The notes beneath the pieces are model-generated. The model made no database searches. It saw nothing but the letters and a program-made list of their open reading frames with translations, and was not told where the DNA came from. From positions 52,953 to 116,952 of the forward strand of contig JAUCBJ010006506.1 in NCBI GenBank assembly GCA_032718475.1: DNA of 64,000 nucleotides, read 5' to 3'. How positions within the stretch are numbered: position 1 is the stretch's first letter; each line of letters opens with the position of its first letter. Of the stretch, positions 30,201 to 40,900 are shown one piece after another. The stretch is from Nemertoderma westbladi. Its lineage: Eukaryota > Xenacoelomorpha > Nemertodermatida > Nemertodermatidae. The translations under genes were made by a program, and so were the position numbers.

Positions 30201-32750
30201 ACAATAGTTCGTATTAACATAAAAAATAAATAGGTACCAATGGATAGAGAGAGGTCAAACAATAGTTCGTATTAACATAAAAAATAAATAGGTACCAATG
30301 GATAGAGAGATCAAACAATAGTTCGTATTAACATAAAAAATAAATAGGTACCAATGGATAGAGAGAGGTCAAACAATAGTTCGTATTAACATAAAAAATA
30401 AATAGGTACCAATGGATAGAGAGAGGTCAAACAATAGTTCGTATTAACATAAAAAATAAATAGGTACCAATGGATAGAGAGAGGTCAAACAATAGTTCGC
30501 ATTAACATAAAAAATAAATAGGTACCAATGGATAGAGAGAGGTCAAACAATAGTTCGTATTAACATAAAAAATAAATAGGTACCAATGGATAGAGAGAGG
30601 TCAAACAATAGTTCGTATTAACATAAAAAATAAATAGGTACCAATGGATAGAGAGAGGTCAAACAATAGTTCGTATTAACATAAAAAATAAATAGGTACC
30701 AATGGATAGAGAGAGGTCAAACAATAGTTCGTATTAACATAAAAAATAAATAGGTACCAATGGATAGAGAGAGGTCAAACAATAGTTCGCATTAACATAA
30801 AAAATAAATAGGTACCAATGGATAGAGAGATCAAACAATAAATAGGTACCAATGGATAGAGAGAGGTCAAACAATAGTTCGTATTAACATAAAAAATAAA
30901 TAGGTACCAATGGATAGAGAGAGGTCAAACAATAGTTCGTATTAACATAAAAAATAAATAGGTACCAATGGATAGATAGAGGTCAAACAATAGTTCGTAT
31001 TAACATAAAAAATAAATAGGTACCAATGGATAGAGAGAGGTCAAACAATAGTTCGCATTAACATAAAAAATAAATAGGTACCAATGGATAGAGAGATCAA
31101 ACAATAAATAGGTACCAATGGATAGAGAGGTCAAACAATAGTTCGCATTAACCTAAAAAATAAATAGGTACCAATGGATAGAGAGAGGTCAAACAATAAA
31201 TAGGTACCAATGGATAGAGAGAGATCAAACAATAGTTCGCATTAACCTAAAAAATAAATAGGTACCAATGGATAGAGAGGTCAAACAATAGTTCGCATTA
31301 ACATAAAAAATAAATAGGTACCAATGGATAGAGAGGTCAAACAATAGTTCGTATTAACATAAAAAATAAATAGGTACCAATGGATAGAGAGATCAAACAA
31401 TAAATAGGTACCAATGGATAGAGAGGTCAAACAATAGTTCGTATTAACATAAAAAATAAATAGGTAACAATGGATAGAGAGATCAAAAAATAAATAGGTA
31501 CCAATGGATAGAGAGAGGTCAAACAATAGTTCGCATTAACCTAAAAAATAAATAGGTACCAATGGATAGAGAGAGGTCAAACAATAAATAGGTACCAATG
31601 GATAGAGAGAGGTCAAACAATAGTTCGCATTAACCTAAAAAATAAATAGGTACCAATGGATAGAGAGATCAAACAATAAATAGGTACCAATGGATAGAGA
31701 GAGGTCAAACAATAGTTCGCATTAACCTAAAAAATAAATAGGTACCAATGGATAGAGAGAGGTCAAACAATAAATAGGTACCAATGGATAGAGAGAGGTC
31801 AAACAATAGTTCGCATTAACCTAAAAAATAAATAGGTACCAATGGATAGAGAGAGGTCAAACAATAAATAGGTACCAATGGATAGAGAGAGGTCAAACAA
31901 TAAATAGGTACCAATGGATAGAGAGGTCAAACAATAAATAGGTACCAATGGATAGAGAGAGGTCAAACAATAGTTCGCATTAACCTAAAAAATAAATAGG
32001 TACCAATGTATAGAGAGAGGTCAAACAATAAATAGGTACCAATGGATAGAGAGAGGTCAAACAATAAATAGGTACCAATGGATAGAGAGGTCAAACAATA
32101 AATAGGTACCAATGGATAGAGAGGTCAAACAATAGTTCGCATTAACCTAAAAAATAAATAGGTACCAATGGATAGAGAGGTCAAACAATAAATAGGTACC
32201 AATGGATAGAGAGGTCAAACAATAGTTCGCATTAACCTAAAAAATAAATAGGTACCAATGGATAGAGAGAGGTCAAACAATAAATAGGTACCAATGGATA
32301 GAGAGGTCAAACAATAGTTCGCATTAACCTAAAAAATAAATAGGTACCAATGGATAGAGAGAGGTCAAACAATAAATAGGTACCAATGGATAGAGAGAGG
32401 TCAAACAATAAATAGGTACCAATGGATAGAGAGGTCAAACAATAAATAGGTACCAATGGATAGAGAGAGGTCAAACAATAGTTCGCATTAACCTAAAAAA
32501 TAAATAGGTACCAATGTATAGAGAGAGGTCAAACAATAAATAGGTACCAATGGATAGAGAGAGGTCAAACAATAAATAGGTACCAATGGATAGAGAGGTC
32601 AAACAATAAATAGGTACCAATGGATAGAGAGGTCAAACAATAGTTCGCATTAACCTAAAAAATAAATAGGTACCAATGGATAGAGAGGTCAAACAATAAA
32701 TAGGTACCAATGGATAGAGAGGTCAAACAATAGTTCGCATTAACCTAAAA
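27250..32750. repeat. 2.6-2.8-kb higher-order duplication plus a 508-bp re-duplication
   Basis: A block rich in 34-bp units is duplicated. The GATAGATAGAGG variant (28,383 and 30,971) and the CCAATGTATAGAG variant (29,415 and 32,003) both recur at an offset of 2,588 bp. A landmark further left is offset by 2,762 bp. The 174-bp difference equals three 58-bp units gained or lost after the duplication. The CCAATGTATAGAG unit recurs again at 32,511, 508 bp on, so the right part was duplicated once more. Confidence 0.8.
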
Positions 32751-34167
32751 AATAAATAGGTACCAATGGATAGAGAGGTCAAACAATAGTTCGCATTAAC
32801 ATAAAAAATAAATAGGTACCAATGGATAGAGAGGTCAAACAATAGTTCGCATTAACCTAAAAAATAAATAGGTACCAATGGATAGAGAGGTCAAACAATA
32901 GTTCGCATTAACCTAAAAAATAAATAGGTACCAATGGATAGAGAGGTCAAACAATAGTTCGTATTAACCTAAAAAATAAATAGGTACCAATGGATAGAGA
33001 GGTCAAACAATAGTTCGCATTAACATAAAAAATAAATAGGTACCAATGGATAGAGAGGTCAAACAATAGTTCGCATTAACCTAAAAAATAAATAGGTACC
33101 AATGGATAGAGAGAGGTCAAACAATAGTTCGTATTAACATAAAAAATAAATAGGTACCAATGGATAGAGAGAGGTCAAACAATAGTTCGTATTAACATAA
33201 AAAATAAATAGGTACCAATGGATAGAGAGAGGTCAAACAATAGTTCGTATTAACATAAAAAATAAATAGGTACCAATGGATAGAGAGAGGTCAAACAATA
33301 GTTCGCATTAACATAAAAAATAAATAGGTACCAATGGATAGAGAGAGGTCAAACAATAGTTCGTATTAACATAAAAAATAAATAGGTACCAATTGATAGA
33401 GAGAGGTCAAACAATAGTTCGTATTAACATAAAAAATAAATAGGTACCAATGGATAGAGAGAGGTCAAACAATAGTTCGTATTAACATAAAAAATAAATA
33501 GGTACCAATGGATAGAGAGAGGTCAAACAATAGTTCGTATTAACATAAAAAATAAATAGGTACCAATGGATAGAGAGAGGTCAAACAATAGTTCGTATTA
33601 ACATAAAAAATAAATAGGTACCAATTGATAGAGAGAGGTCAAACAATAGTTCGTATTAACATAAAAAATAAATAGGTACCAATGGATAGAGAGAGGTCAA
33701 ACAATAGTTCGTATTAACATAAAAAATAAATAGGTACCAATGGATAGAGAGAGGTCAAACAATAGTTCGTATTAACATAAAAAATAAATAGGTACCAATG
33801 GATAGAGAGAGGTCAAACAATAGTTCGTATTAACATAAAAAATAAATAGGTACCAATGGATAGAGAGAGGTCAAACAATAGTTCGCATTAACCTAAAAAA
33901 TAAATAGGTACCAATGGATAGAGAGAGGTCAAACAATAGTTCGTATTAACATAAAAAATAAATAGGTACCAATGGATAGAGAGAGGTCAAACAATAGTTC
34001 GTATTAACATAAAAAATAAATAGGTACCAATGGATAGAGAGAGGTCAAACAATAGTTCGTATTAACATAAAAAATAAATAGGTACCAATGGATAGAGAGA
34101 GGTCAAACAATAGTTCGTATTAACCTAAAAAATAAATAGGTACCAATGGATAGAGAGGTCAAACAAT

Positions 34168-34253
34168 TTAAATAGATACTAAACTGTGTAAAAAACAAAC
34201 AAACAAATATTTGAATAGCCTAAACAAAGATAGTCAATTAAGACTATACTTAC
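34168..34253 (-). other. Unique 5' end of SLC1 intron 3
   Basis: These 86 bp of non-repetitive sequence lie between the exon 3 donor (GTAAGTATAG) and the first unit of the 58-bp array. The sequence is AT-rich, with a GTTTGTTTG run on the gene strand. The array starts at the unit fragment TTGTTTGACCTC without sharing sequence with the exon 3 donor, which fits an origin at the other end of the intron. Confidence 0.75.
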
Positions 34254-34426
34254 TTGAGAACAACAAGGTTGAACTGGGTCACCATTTGTATAAACACTTG
34301 ACAATCTTTTTGAACACTACCAGCTGTAACTCCAACAGCTATACTGAATACCATACAACCGAGTAGATTCATATTGGAGGTGGTCCTCTGAACATATCCG
34401 GTAAACTCCCAGTCAGAGTCATTCAT
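34254..34426 (-). CDS. SLC1-family amino-acid transporter, exon 3 (partial gene)
   Basis: This 173-nt exon lies between TTCTGCAG|ATGAATG (acceptor AG at 34,427-34,428) and CTCAA|GTAAGTATAG (donor GT at 34,252-34,253). Exon 2 ends in phase 0. Exon 3 gives 57 codons and leaves two bases (AA), so exon 4 must start by completing a Lys/Asn codon. The peptide starts MNDSDWEFTG and contains NLLGCMVFSIAVGVTAG, which fits the third part of TM4 and the following hairpin of SLC1 transporters (typical animal members read N-[VL]-LG-x-[VI]-x-FSI at this point). NDS is a possible glycosylation sequon. The loop joining exon 2 to this helix is only about 18 residues, much shorter than in typical animal EAATs. 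The family call is firm; the subfamily and the substrate are not determined. Confidence 0.85.
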
Positions 34427-34514
34427 CTGCAGAATAAATCCTTAAGTTTAAAAAAAAAGGTTAATTATTGAATAAAGAAAGTCGCACTCACACAAGATTG
34501 CTAAGATAGAGAGA
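34427..34514 (-). other. Unique 3' end of SLC1 intron 2
   Basis: These 88 bp lie between the exon 3 acceptor and the 32-bp array. On the gene strand they include a poly-T tract (about nine T near 34,450) followed by TTTATTCTGCAG. This is an ordinary 3' splice site that is not part of the array. Confidence 0.75.
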
Positions 34515-37500
34515 TATTGATGGAACGTTCAGAACTATCTAATTTATATTGCGGGAACGTTCAAAACTATCTCATTTATATTGAAGGAACGTTCAGAAAT
34601 ATCTAATTTATATTGAAAGAACGTTCAGAACTATCTAATTTATTGTGAAGGAACGTTCCGTGCAAACCTGTTTATATTGAAGGAACGTTCCGTGCTAACC
34701 TGTTTATATTGCAGGAACGTTCAAAACTATCTAATTTATATTGAAGGAACGTTCAGAACTATCTAATTTATATTGAAAGAACGTTCAGAACTATCTAATT
34801 TATTGTGAAGGAACGTTCCGTGCAAACCTGTTTATATTGAAGGAACGTTCCGTGCTAACCTGTTTATATTGCAGGAACGTTCAAAACTATCTAATTTATA
34901 TTGAAGGAACGTTCAGAACTATCTAATTTATATTGAAAGGACGTTCAGAACTATCTAATTTATTGTGAAGGAACGTTCCGTGCAAACCTGTTTATATTGA
35001 AGGAACGTTCAAAATTATCTAATTTATATTGAAGGAACTTTCAGAACTATCTAAATTATATTGAAGGAACGTTCAAAACTATCTGATTTATATTGAAGGA
35101 ACGTTCAGAACTATCTAATTTATATTTCAGGAACGTTCAAAACTATCTAATTTATATTGAAGGAACGTTCAGAACTATCTAATTTATATTGAAGGAACGT
35201 TCAGAACTATCTAATTTATATTTCAGGAACGTTCAAAACTATCTAATTTATATTGAAGGAACGTTCAGAACTATCTAATTTATATTGAAGGAACGTTCCG
35301 CGCAAACCTGTTTATATTGAAGGAACGTTCCGTACTAACCTGTTTATATTGTAGGAACGTTCAAAATTATCTAATTTATATTGAAGGAACTTTCAGAACT
35401 ATCTAAATTATATTGAAGGAACGTTCAAAACTATCTGATTTATATTGAAGGAACGTTCAGAACTATCTAATTGATATTGAAGGAACGTTCAGAACTATCT
35501 AATTGATATTGAAGGAACGTCAGAATTATCTAATTTATTGTGAAGGAACGTTCCGTGCTAACCTGTTTATATTGAAGGAACGTTCCGTGCTAACCTGTTT
35601 ATATTGCAGGAACGTTCAAATCTGTCTAATGTATATTGCAGGAACGTTCAAAACTATCTAATTTATATTGAAGGAACTTTCAGAACTATCTAAATTATAT
35701 TGAAGGAACGTTCAAAACTATCTGATTTATATTGAAGGAACGTTCAGAACTATCTAATTGATATTGAAGGAACGTCAGAATTATCTAATTTATTGTGAAG
35801 GAACGTTCCGTGCTAACCTGTTTATATTGAAGGAACGTTCCGTGCTAACCTGTTTATATTGCAGGAACGTTCAAATCTGTCTAATGTATATTGCAGGAAC
35901 GTTCAAAACTATCTAATTTATATTGAAGGAACGTTTAAAACTATCTAATTTATATTGAAGGAACGTTCAGAACTATCTAATTTATATTTCAGGAACGTTC
36001 AAAACTATCTAATTTATATTGAAGGAACGTTCAGAACTATCTAATTTATATTGAAGGAACGTTCAGAACTATCTAATTTATATTGAAGGAACGTTCAGAA
36101 CTATCTAATTTATATTGCAGGAACGCTCAAAACTATCTAATTTATATTGAAGGAACGTTCAAAAGTATCTAATTTATATTGAAGGAACGTTCAGAATTAT
36201 CTAATTTATATTGAATGAACATTCCGTGCTAACCTGTTTATATTGAAGGAACGTTCCGTGCTAACCTGTTTATATTGAAGGAACGTTCCGTGCTAACCTG
36301 TTTATATTGCAGGAACGTTCAAATCTGTCTAATTTATACTGCAGGAACGTTCAAAACTATCTAATTTATATTGCAGGAACTTTCAAAACTATCTAATTTA
36401 TATTGAAGGAACGTTCAGAACTATCTAATTTATATTGAAGGAACGTTCAGAACTATCTAATTTATATTTCAGGAACGTTCAAAACTATCTAATTTATATT
36501 GAAGGAACGTTCAGAACTATCTAATTTATATTGAAGGAACGTTCAGAACTATCTAATTTATATTGCAGGAACGCTCAAAACTATCTAATTTATATTGAAG
36601 GAACGTTCAAAAGTATCTAATTTATATTGAAAGAACGTTCAGAATTATCTAATTTATATAAGTGTAATTTATATTGAATGAACATTCCGTGCTTACCTGT
36701 TTATATTGAAGAACGTTCCGTGCTAACCTGTTTATATTGCAGGAACGTTCAAAACTATATAATATATATTGAAGGAACGTTCAGAACTATCTAATTTATA
36801 TTGAAGGAACGTTCAGAACTATCTAATTTATATTGAAGGAACGTTCAGAACTATCTAATTTATATTGAAGGAACGTTCAGAATAATCTAATTTATTGTGA
36901 AGGAACGTTCCGTGCTAACCTGTTTATATTGCAGGAACGTTCAAAACTATCTAATTTATATTAAAGGAACGTTCAGAATTATCTAATTTATTGTGAAGGG
37001 ACGTTCCGTGCTAACCTGTTTATATTGCAGGAACGTTCAAAACTATCTAATTTATATTAAAGGAACGTTCAGAATTATCTAATTTATTGTGAAGGGACGT
37101 TCCGTGCTAACCTGTTTATATTGAAGGAACGTTCCGTGCTAACCTGTTTATATTGCAGGAACGTTCAAAACTATCTAATTTATATTGAAGGAACGTTCAG
37201 AATTATCTAATTTATTGAGAAGGAGCGTTCCGTGCTAACCTGTTTATATTGCAGGAACGTTCAAAACTATCTAATTTATATTAAAGGAACGTTCAGAATT
37301 ATCTAATTTATTGTGAAGGGACGTTCCGTGCTAACCTGTTTATATTGCAGGAACGTTCAAAACTATCTAATTTATATTAAAGGAACGTTCAGAATTATCT
37401 AATTTATTGTGAAGGGACGTTCCGTGCTAACCTGTTTATATTGAAGGAACGTTCCGTGCTAACCTGTTTATATTTCAGGAACGTTCATAACTTTCTAATT

Positions 37501-37650
37501 TATATTGAAGGAACGTTCAGAATTATCGAATTTAATGTGAAGGAACGTTCCGTTCTAACCTGTTTATATTGAAGAAACGTTCCAGGCTAACCTGTTTATA
37601 TTGAAGGAACGTTCCAGGCTAACCTGTTTATATTGAAGGAACGTTCTGGT
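34515..37650 (-). repeat. 32-bp minisatellite in SLC1 intron 2, built on the exon 2 donor
   Basis: About 97 units of 32 bp are present. On the gene strand one class reads AATATAAACAG|GTTAGC followed by ACGGAACGTTCC, and matches the true exon 2/intron 2 border, including the last coding bases. The larger class reads AATATAAATTAGATAG at the same place, which removes the GT. A third class has ACAATAAATTAG. Nearly all units carry the palindrome-like core GGAACGTTC[CA]. The array overlaps exon 2: its first copy supplies the final 24 coding nucleotides (37,624-37,647, encoding RTFLQYKQ) and the donor. The left end near 34,515 fades into unique intron sequence. Confidence 0.95.
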
Positions 37651-37947
37651 GCTGCCGGTCATGGCACCGATTATATTATCTGGGCACAGGTTGTAGAGAA
37701 GATCAAAGAAGCTATGGACACTAGTCCCTTCTCGCTCGGCAGGGTCCTCTTCAATTTTTACGCCGGATATGGGCAGAGTAACGCCGGGGTTTATTGCTAA
37801 AGCGATCCCGAGTCCACTAGATACCGCGAGCACCGTGGTACCTATGTAGAAGAGGATAACCCTGAGACCAATGGATCCGGTCACACTGGGGTCTAGATTG
37901 GCGACACCGGAAACAAGGCTGCCCATCACAAATGGGAGAATCACCAG
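37624..37947 (-). CDS. SLC1-family amino-acid transporter, exon 2
   Basis: This 324-nt exon (108 codons, phase 0 at both ends) lies between TTACAG|CTGGTGATTC (acceptor AG at 37,948-37,949) and AATATAAACAG|GTTAGC (donor GT at 37,622-37,623). It begins LVILPFVMGSLVSGVANLD, which matches the conserved end of TM2 in SLC1 transporters (typically LILP-x-x-x-SLI-[ST]-G). It continues through TM3 (around IGLRVILFYIGTTVLAVSSG), the conserved NPG, a hydrophilic stretch (KIEEDPAEREG), and FFDLLYNLCPDNIIGA, which fits the family's D-x-[IL]-R-N-x-[FV]-P-x-N-L segment before TM4. The last eight residues lie in the first copy of the intron 2 minisatellite. No stop or frameshift is seen. The protein should be a trimeric plasma-membrane Na+-coupled transporter of acidic or neutral amino acids; the binding-site residues lie in later exons outside the window. 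Confidence 0.92.
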
Positions 37948-40900
37948 CTGTAACGAAGTAAGAACCAATGATTGGGAAAGGTCACCAGCAGTAAAGGAAG
38001 CAAGTAAGATGCAATGATAGGGAAAGGTCAACAGCTGTAAGTAAGTGAGTAAGATACAATGATAGGGAAAGGTCAACTCAACAGCTGTAAGGAAGCAAGT
38101 AAGATGCAATGATAGGGAAAGGTCAACAGCTGTAAGTAAGTGAGTAGGATACAATGATAGGGAAAGGTCAACTCAACAGCTGTAAATAAGTAAGTAAGAT
38201 GCAATGATAGGGAAAGGTCACCAGCTGTAAGGAAGCAAGCAAAATACAATGGTAGGGAAAGGTCACCAGCTGTAAGGAAGCAAGTAAGATACAATGATAG
38301 GGAAAGGTCACCAGCTGTAAGGAAGTAAGTAAGATACAATGATAGGGAAAGGTCAACTCAACAGCTGTAAGGAAGCAAGTAAGATGCAATGATAGGGAAA
38401 GGTCAACAGCTGTAAGTAAGTGAGTAGGATACAATGATAGGGAAAGGTCAACTCAACAGCTGTAAATAAGTAAGTAAGATGCAATGATAGGGAAAGGTCA
38501 CCAGCTGTAAGGAAGCAAGCAAAATACAATGGTAGGGAAAGGTCACCAGCTGTAAGGAAGCAAGTAAGATACAATGATAGGGAAAGGTCACCAGCTGTAA
38601 GGAAGTAAGTAAGATACAATGATAGGGAAAGGTCACCAGCAGTAAAGGAAGCAAGTAAAATACAATGATAGGGAAAGGTCACCAGCAGTAAAGGAAGCAA
38701 GTAAAATACAATGATAGGGAAAGGTCACCAGCAGTAAAGGAAGCAAGTAAAATACAATGATAGGGAAAGGTCACCAGCAGTAAAGGAAGCAAGTAAAATA
38801 CAATGATAGGGAAAGGTCACCAGCAGTAAAGGAAGCAAGTAAAATACAATGATAGGGAAAGGTCACCAGCAGTAAAGGAAGCAAGTAAAATACAATGATA
38901 AGGAAAGGTCACCAGCTGTAAGGAAGTAAGTAAAATACAATGATAAGGAAAGGTCAACAGCTGTAAGGAAATAAGTAAGAACCAATGATTGGGAAAGGTC
39001 AACAGCTGTAAGGAAGTAAGTAAGATACAATGATAGGGAAAGGTCACCAGTTGTAAGGAAGCAAGTAAAATACAATGATAAGGAAAGGTCACCAGCTGTT
39101 AGGAAGTAAGTAAAATACAATGATGAGGAAAGGTCAACAGCTGTAAGGAAATAAGTAAGAACCAATGATTGGGAAAGGTCAACAGCTGTAAGGAAGTAAG
39201 TAAGATACAATGATAGGGAAAGGTCACCAGCAGTAAAGGAAGCAAGTAAAATACAATGATAGGGAGAGGTCACCAGCAGTAAAGGAAGCAAGTAAAATAC
39301 AATGATAGGGAAAGGTCACCAGCAGTAAAGGAAGCAAGTAAAATACAATGATAGGGAAAGGTCACCAGCAGTAAAGGAAGCAAGTAAAATACAATGATAA
39401 GGAAAGGTCACCAGCTGTAAGGAAGTAAGTAAAATACAATGATGAGGAAAGGTCAACAGCTGTAAGGAAATAAGTAAGAACCAATGATTGGGAAAGGTCA
39501 ACAGCTGTAAGGAAGTAAGTAAGATACAATGATAGGGAAAGGTCACCAGTTGTAAGGAAGCAAGTAAGATACAATGATAGGGAAAGGTCACCAGTTGTAA
39601 GGAAGTAAGTAAAATACAATGATGAGGAAAGGTCAACAGCTGTAAGGAAATAAGTAAGAACCAATGATTGGGAAAGGTCAACAGCTGTAAGGAAATAAGT
39701 AAGAACCAATGATTGGGAAAGGTCAACAGCTGTAAGGAAGTAAGTAAGATACAATGATAAGGAAAGGTCACCAGCTGTAAGGAAGTAAGTAAAATACAAT
39801 GATGAGGAAAGGTCAACAGCTGTAAGGAAATAAGTAAGAACCAATGATTGGGAAAGGTCAACAGCTGTAAGGAAGTAAGTAAGAACCAATGATTGGGAAA
39901 GGTCAACAGCTGTAAGGAAGTAAGTAAGATACAATGATAGGGAAAGGTCACCAGTTGTAAGGGAGCAAGTAAAATACAATGATAAGGAAAGGTCAACAGC
40001 TGTAAGGAAGTAAGTAAAATACAATGATAGGGAAAGGTCACCAGCAGTAAAGGAAGCAAGTAAAATACAATGATAGGGAAAGGTCACCAGCAGTAAAGGA
40101 AGCAAGTAAAATACAATGATAGGGAAAGGTCACCAGCAGTAAGGAAATAAGTAAGAACCAATGATTGGGAAAGGTCAACAGCTGTAAGGAAGTAAGTAAG
40201 ATACAATAATAGGGAAAGGTCACCAGCTGTAAGGAAGTAAGTAAGATACAATGATAGGGAAAGGTCACCAGCTGTAAGGAAGTAAGTAAGATACAATGAT
40301 AGGGAAAGGTCACCAGTTGTAAAGGAAGCAAGTAAAATACAATGATAGGGAAAGGTCACCAGCTGTAAGGAAGTAAGTAAAATACAATGATAGGGAAAGG
40401 TCACCAGCAGTAAGGAAGTAAGTAAAATACAATGATAGGGAAAGGTCAACAGCTGTAAGGAAGTAAGTAAAATACAATGATAAGGAAAGGTCAACAGCTG
40501 TAAGGAAGTAAGTAAGATACAATGATAGGGAAAGGTCACCAGCAGTAAAGGAAGCAAGTAAAATACAATGATAAGGAAAGGTCACCAGCAGTAAGGAAGT
40601 AAGTAAGATACAATGATGAGGAAAGGTCAACAGCTGTAAGGAAATAAGTAAGAACCAATGATTGGGAAAGGTCAACAGCTGTAAGGAAGTAAGTAAGATA
40701 CAATGATAGGGAAAGGTCACCAGTTGTAAGGAAGCAAGTAAAATACAATGATGAGGAAAGGTCACCAGCAGTAAGGAAATAAGTAAGAACCAATGATTGG
40801 GAAAGGTCAACAGCTGTAAGGAAGTAAGTAAGATACAATGATAGGGAAAGGTCACCAGCTGTAAGGAAGTAAGTAAGATACAATGATGAGGAAAGGTCAA

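Larger units (their letters stand above)
1..34167 (-). repeat. Giant 58-bp minisatellite filling SLC1 intron 3
   Basis: About 600 tandem units run from the left edge to 34,167. The commonest unit is 58 bp; 56-bp versions lack one AG or GG in the GAGAGAGG tract, and 34-bp versions have a 22-bp internal deletion. Read on the minus (gene) strand, a unit has TTGACCTCTCTCTATCC, GGTACC, TATTTATTTTTTAG and then GTTAATGCGAACTATTGTTTG. That is a branch-point-like TTGAC, a pyrimidine tract, an AG and an exon-like stretch. Units are of two kinds at the AG: TTTTTTAGG (plus strand aacctaaaa) and the more common TTTTTTATG (plus strand aacataaaa). The array lies in intron 3 of the SLC1 gene, and the exon-like part reads LMRTIV in the phase of exon 3. 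Higher-order duplications are visible. Short minus-strand frames here arise from the repetition and are not genes. The true length depends on assembly quality. Confidence 0.97.

Noticed and set aside
1-34167. Short minus-strand open frames of 60-110 codons in the 58-bp array (YVNTNYCLTS-type peptides).
   Set aside because: They are periodic by-products of the repeat, appear in shifted frames from unit to unit and have no independent coding sign.
1-34167. Centromeric or telomeric satellite.
   Set aside because: The array lies between exons of one gene and shares a splice-junction sequence with it. The unit is not telomere-like.
34515-37650. CRISPR array (regular 32-bp periodicity).
   Set aside because: There are no unique spacers, the units are contiguous, and the context is a eukaryotic intron.
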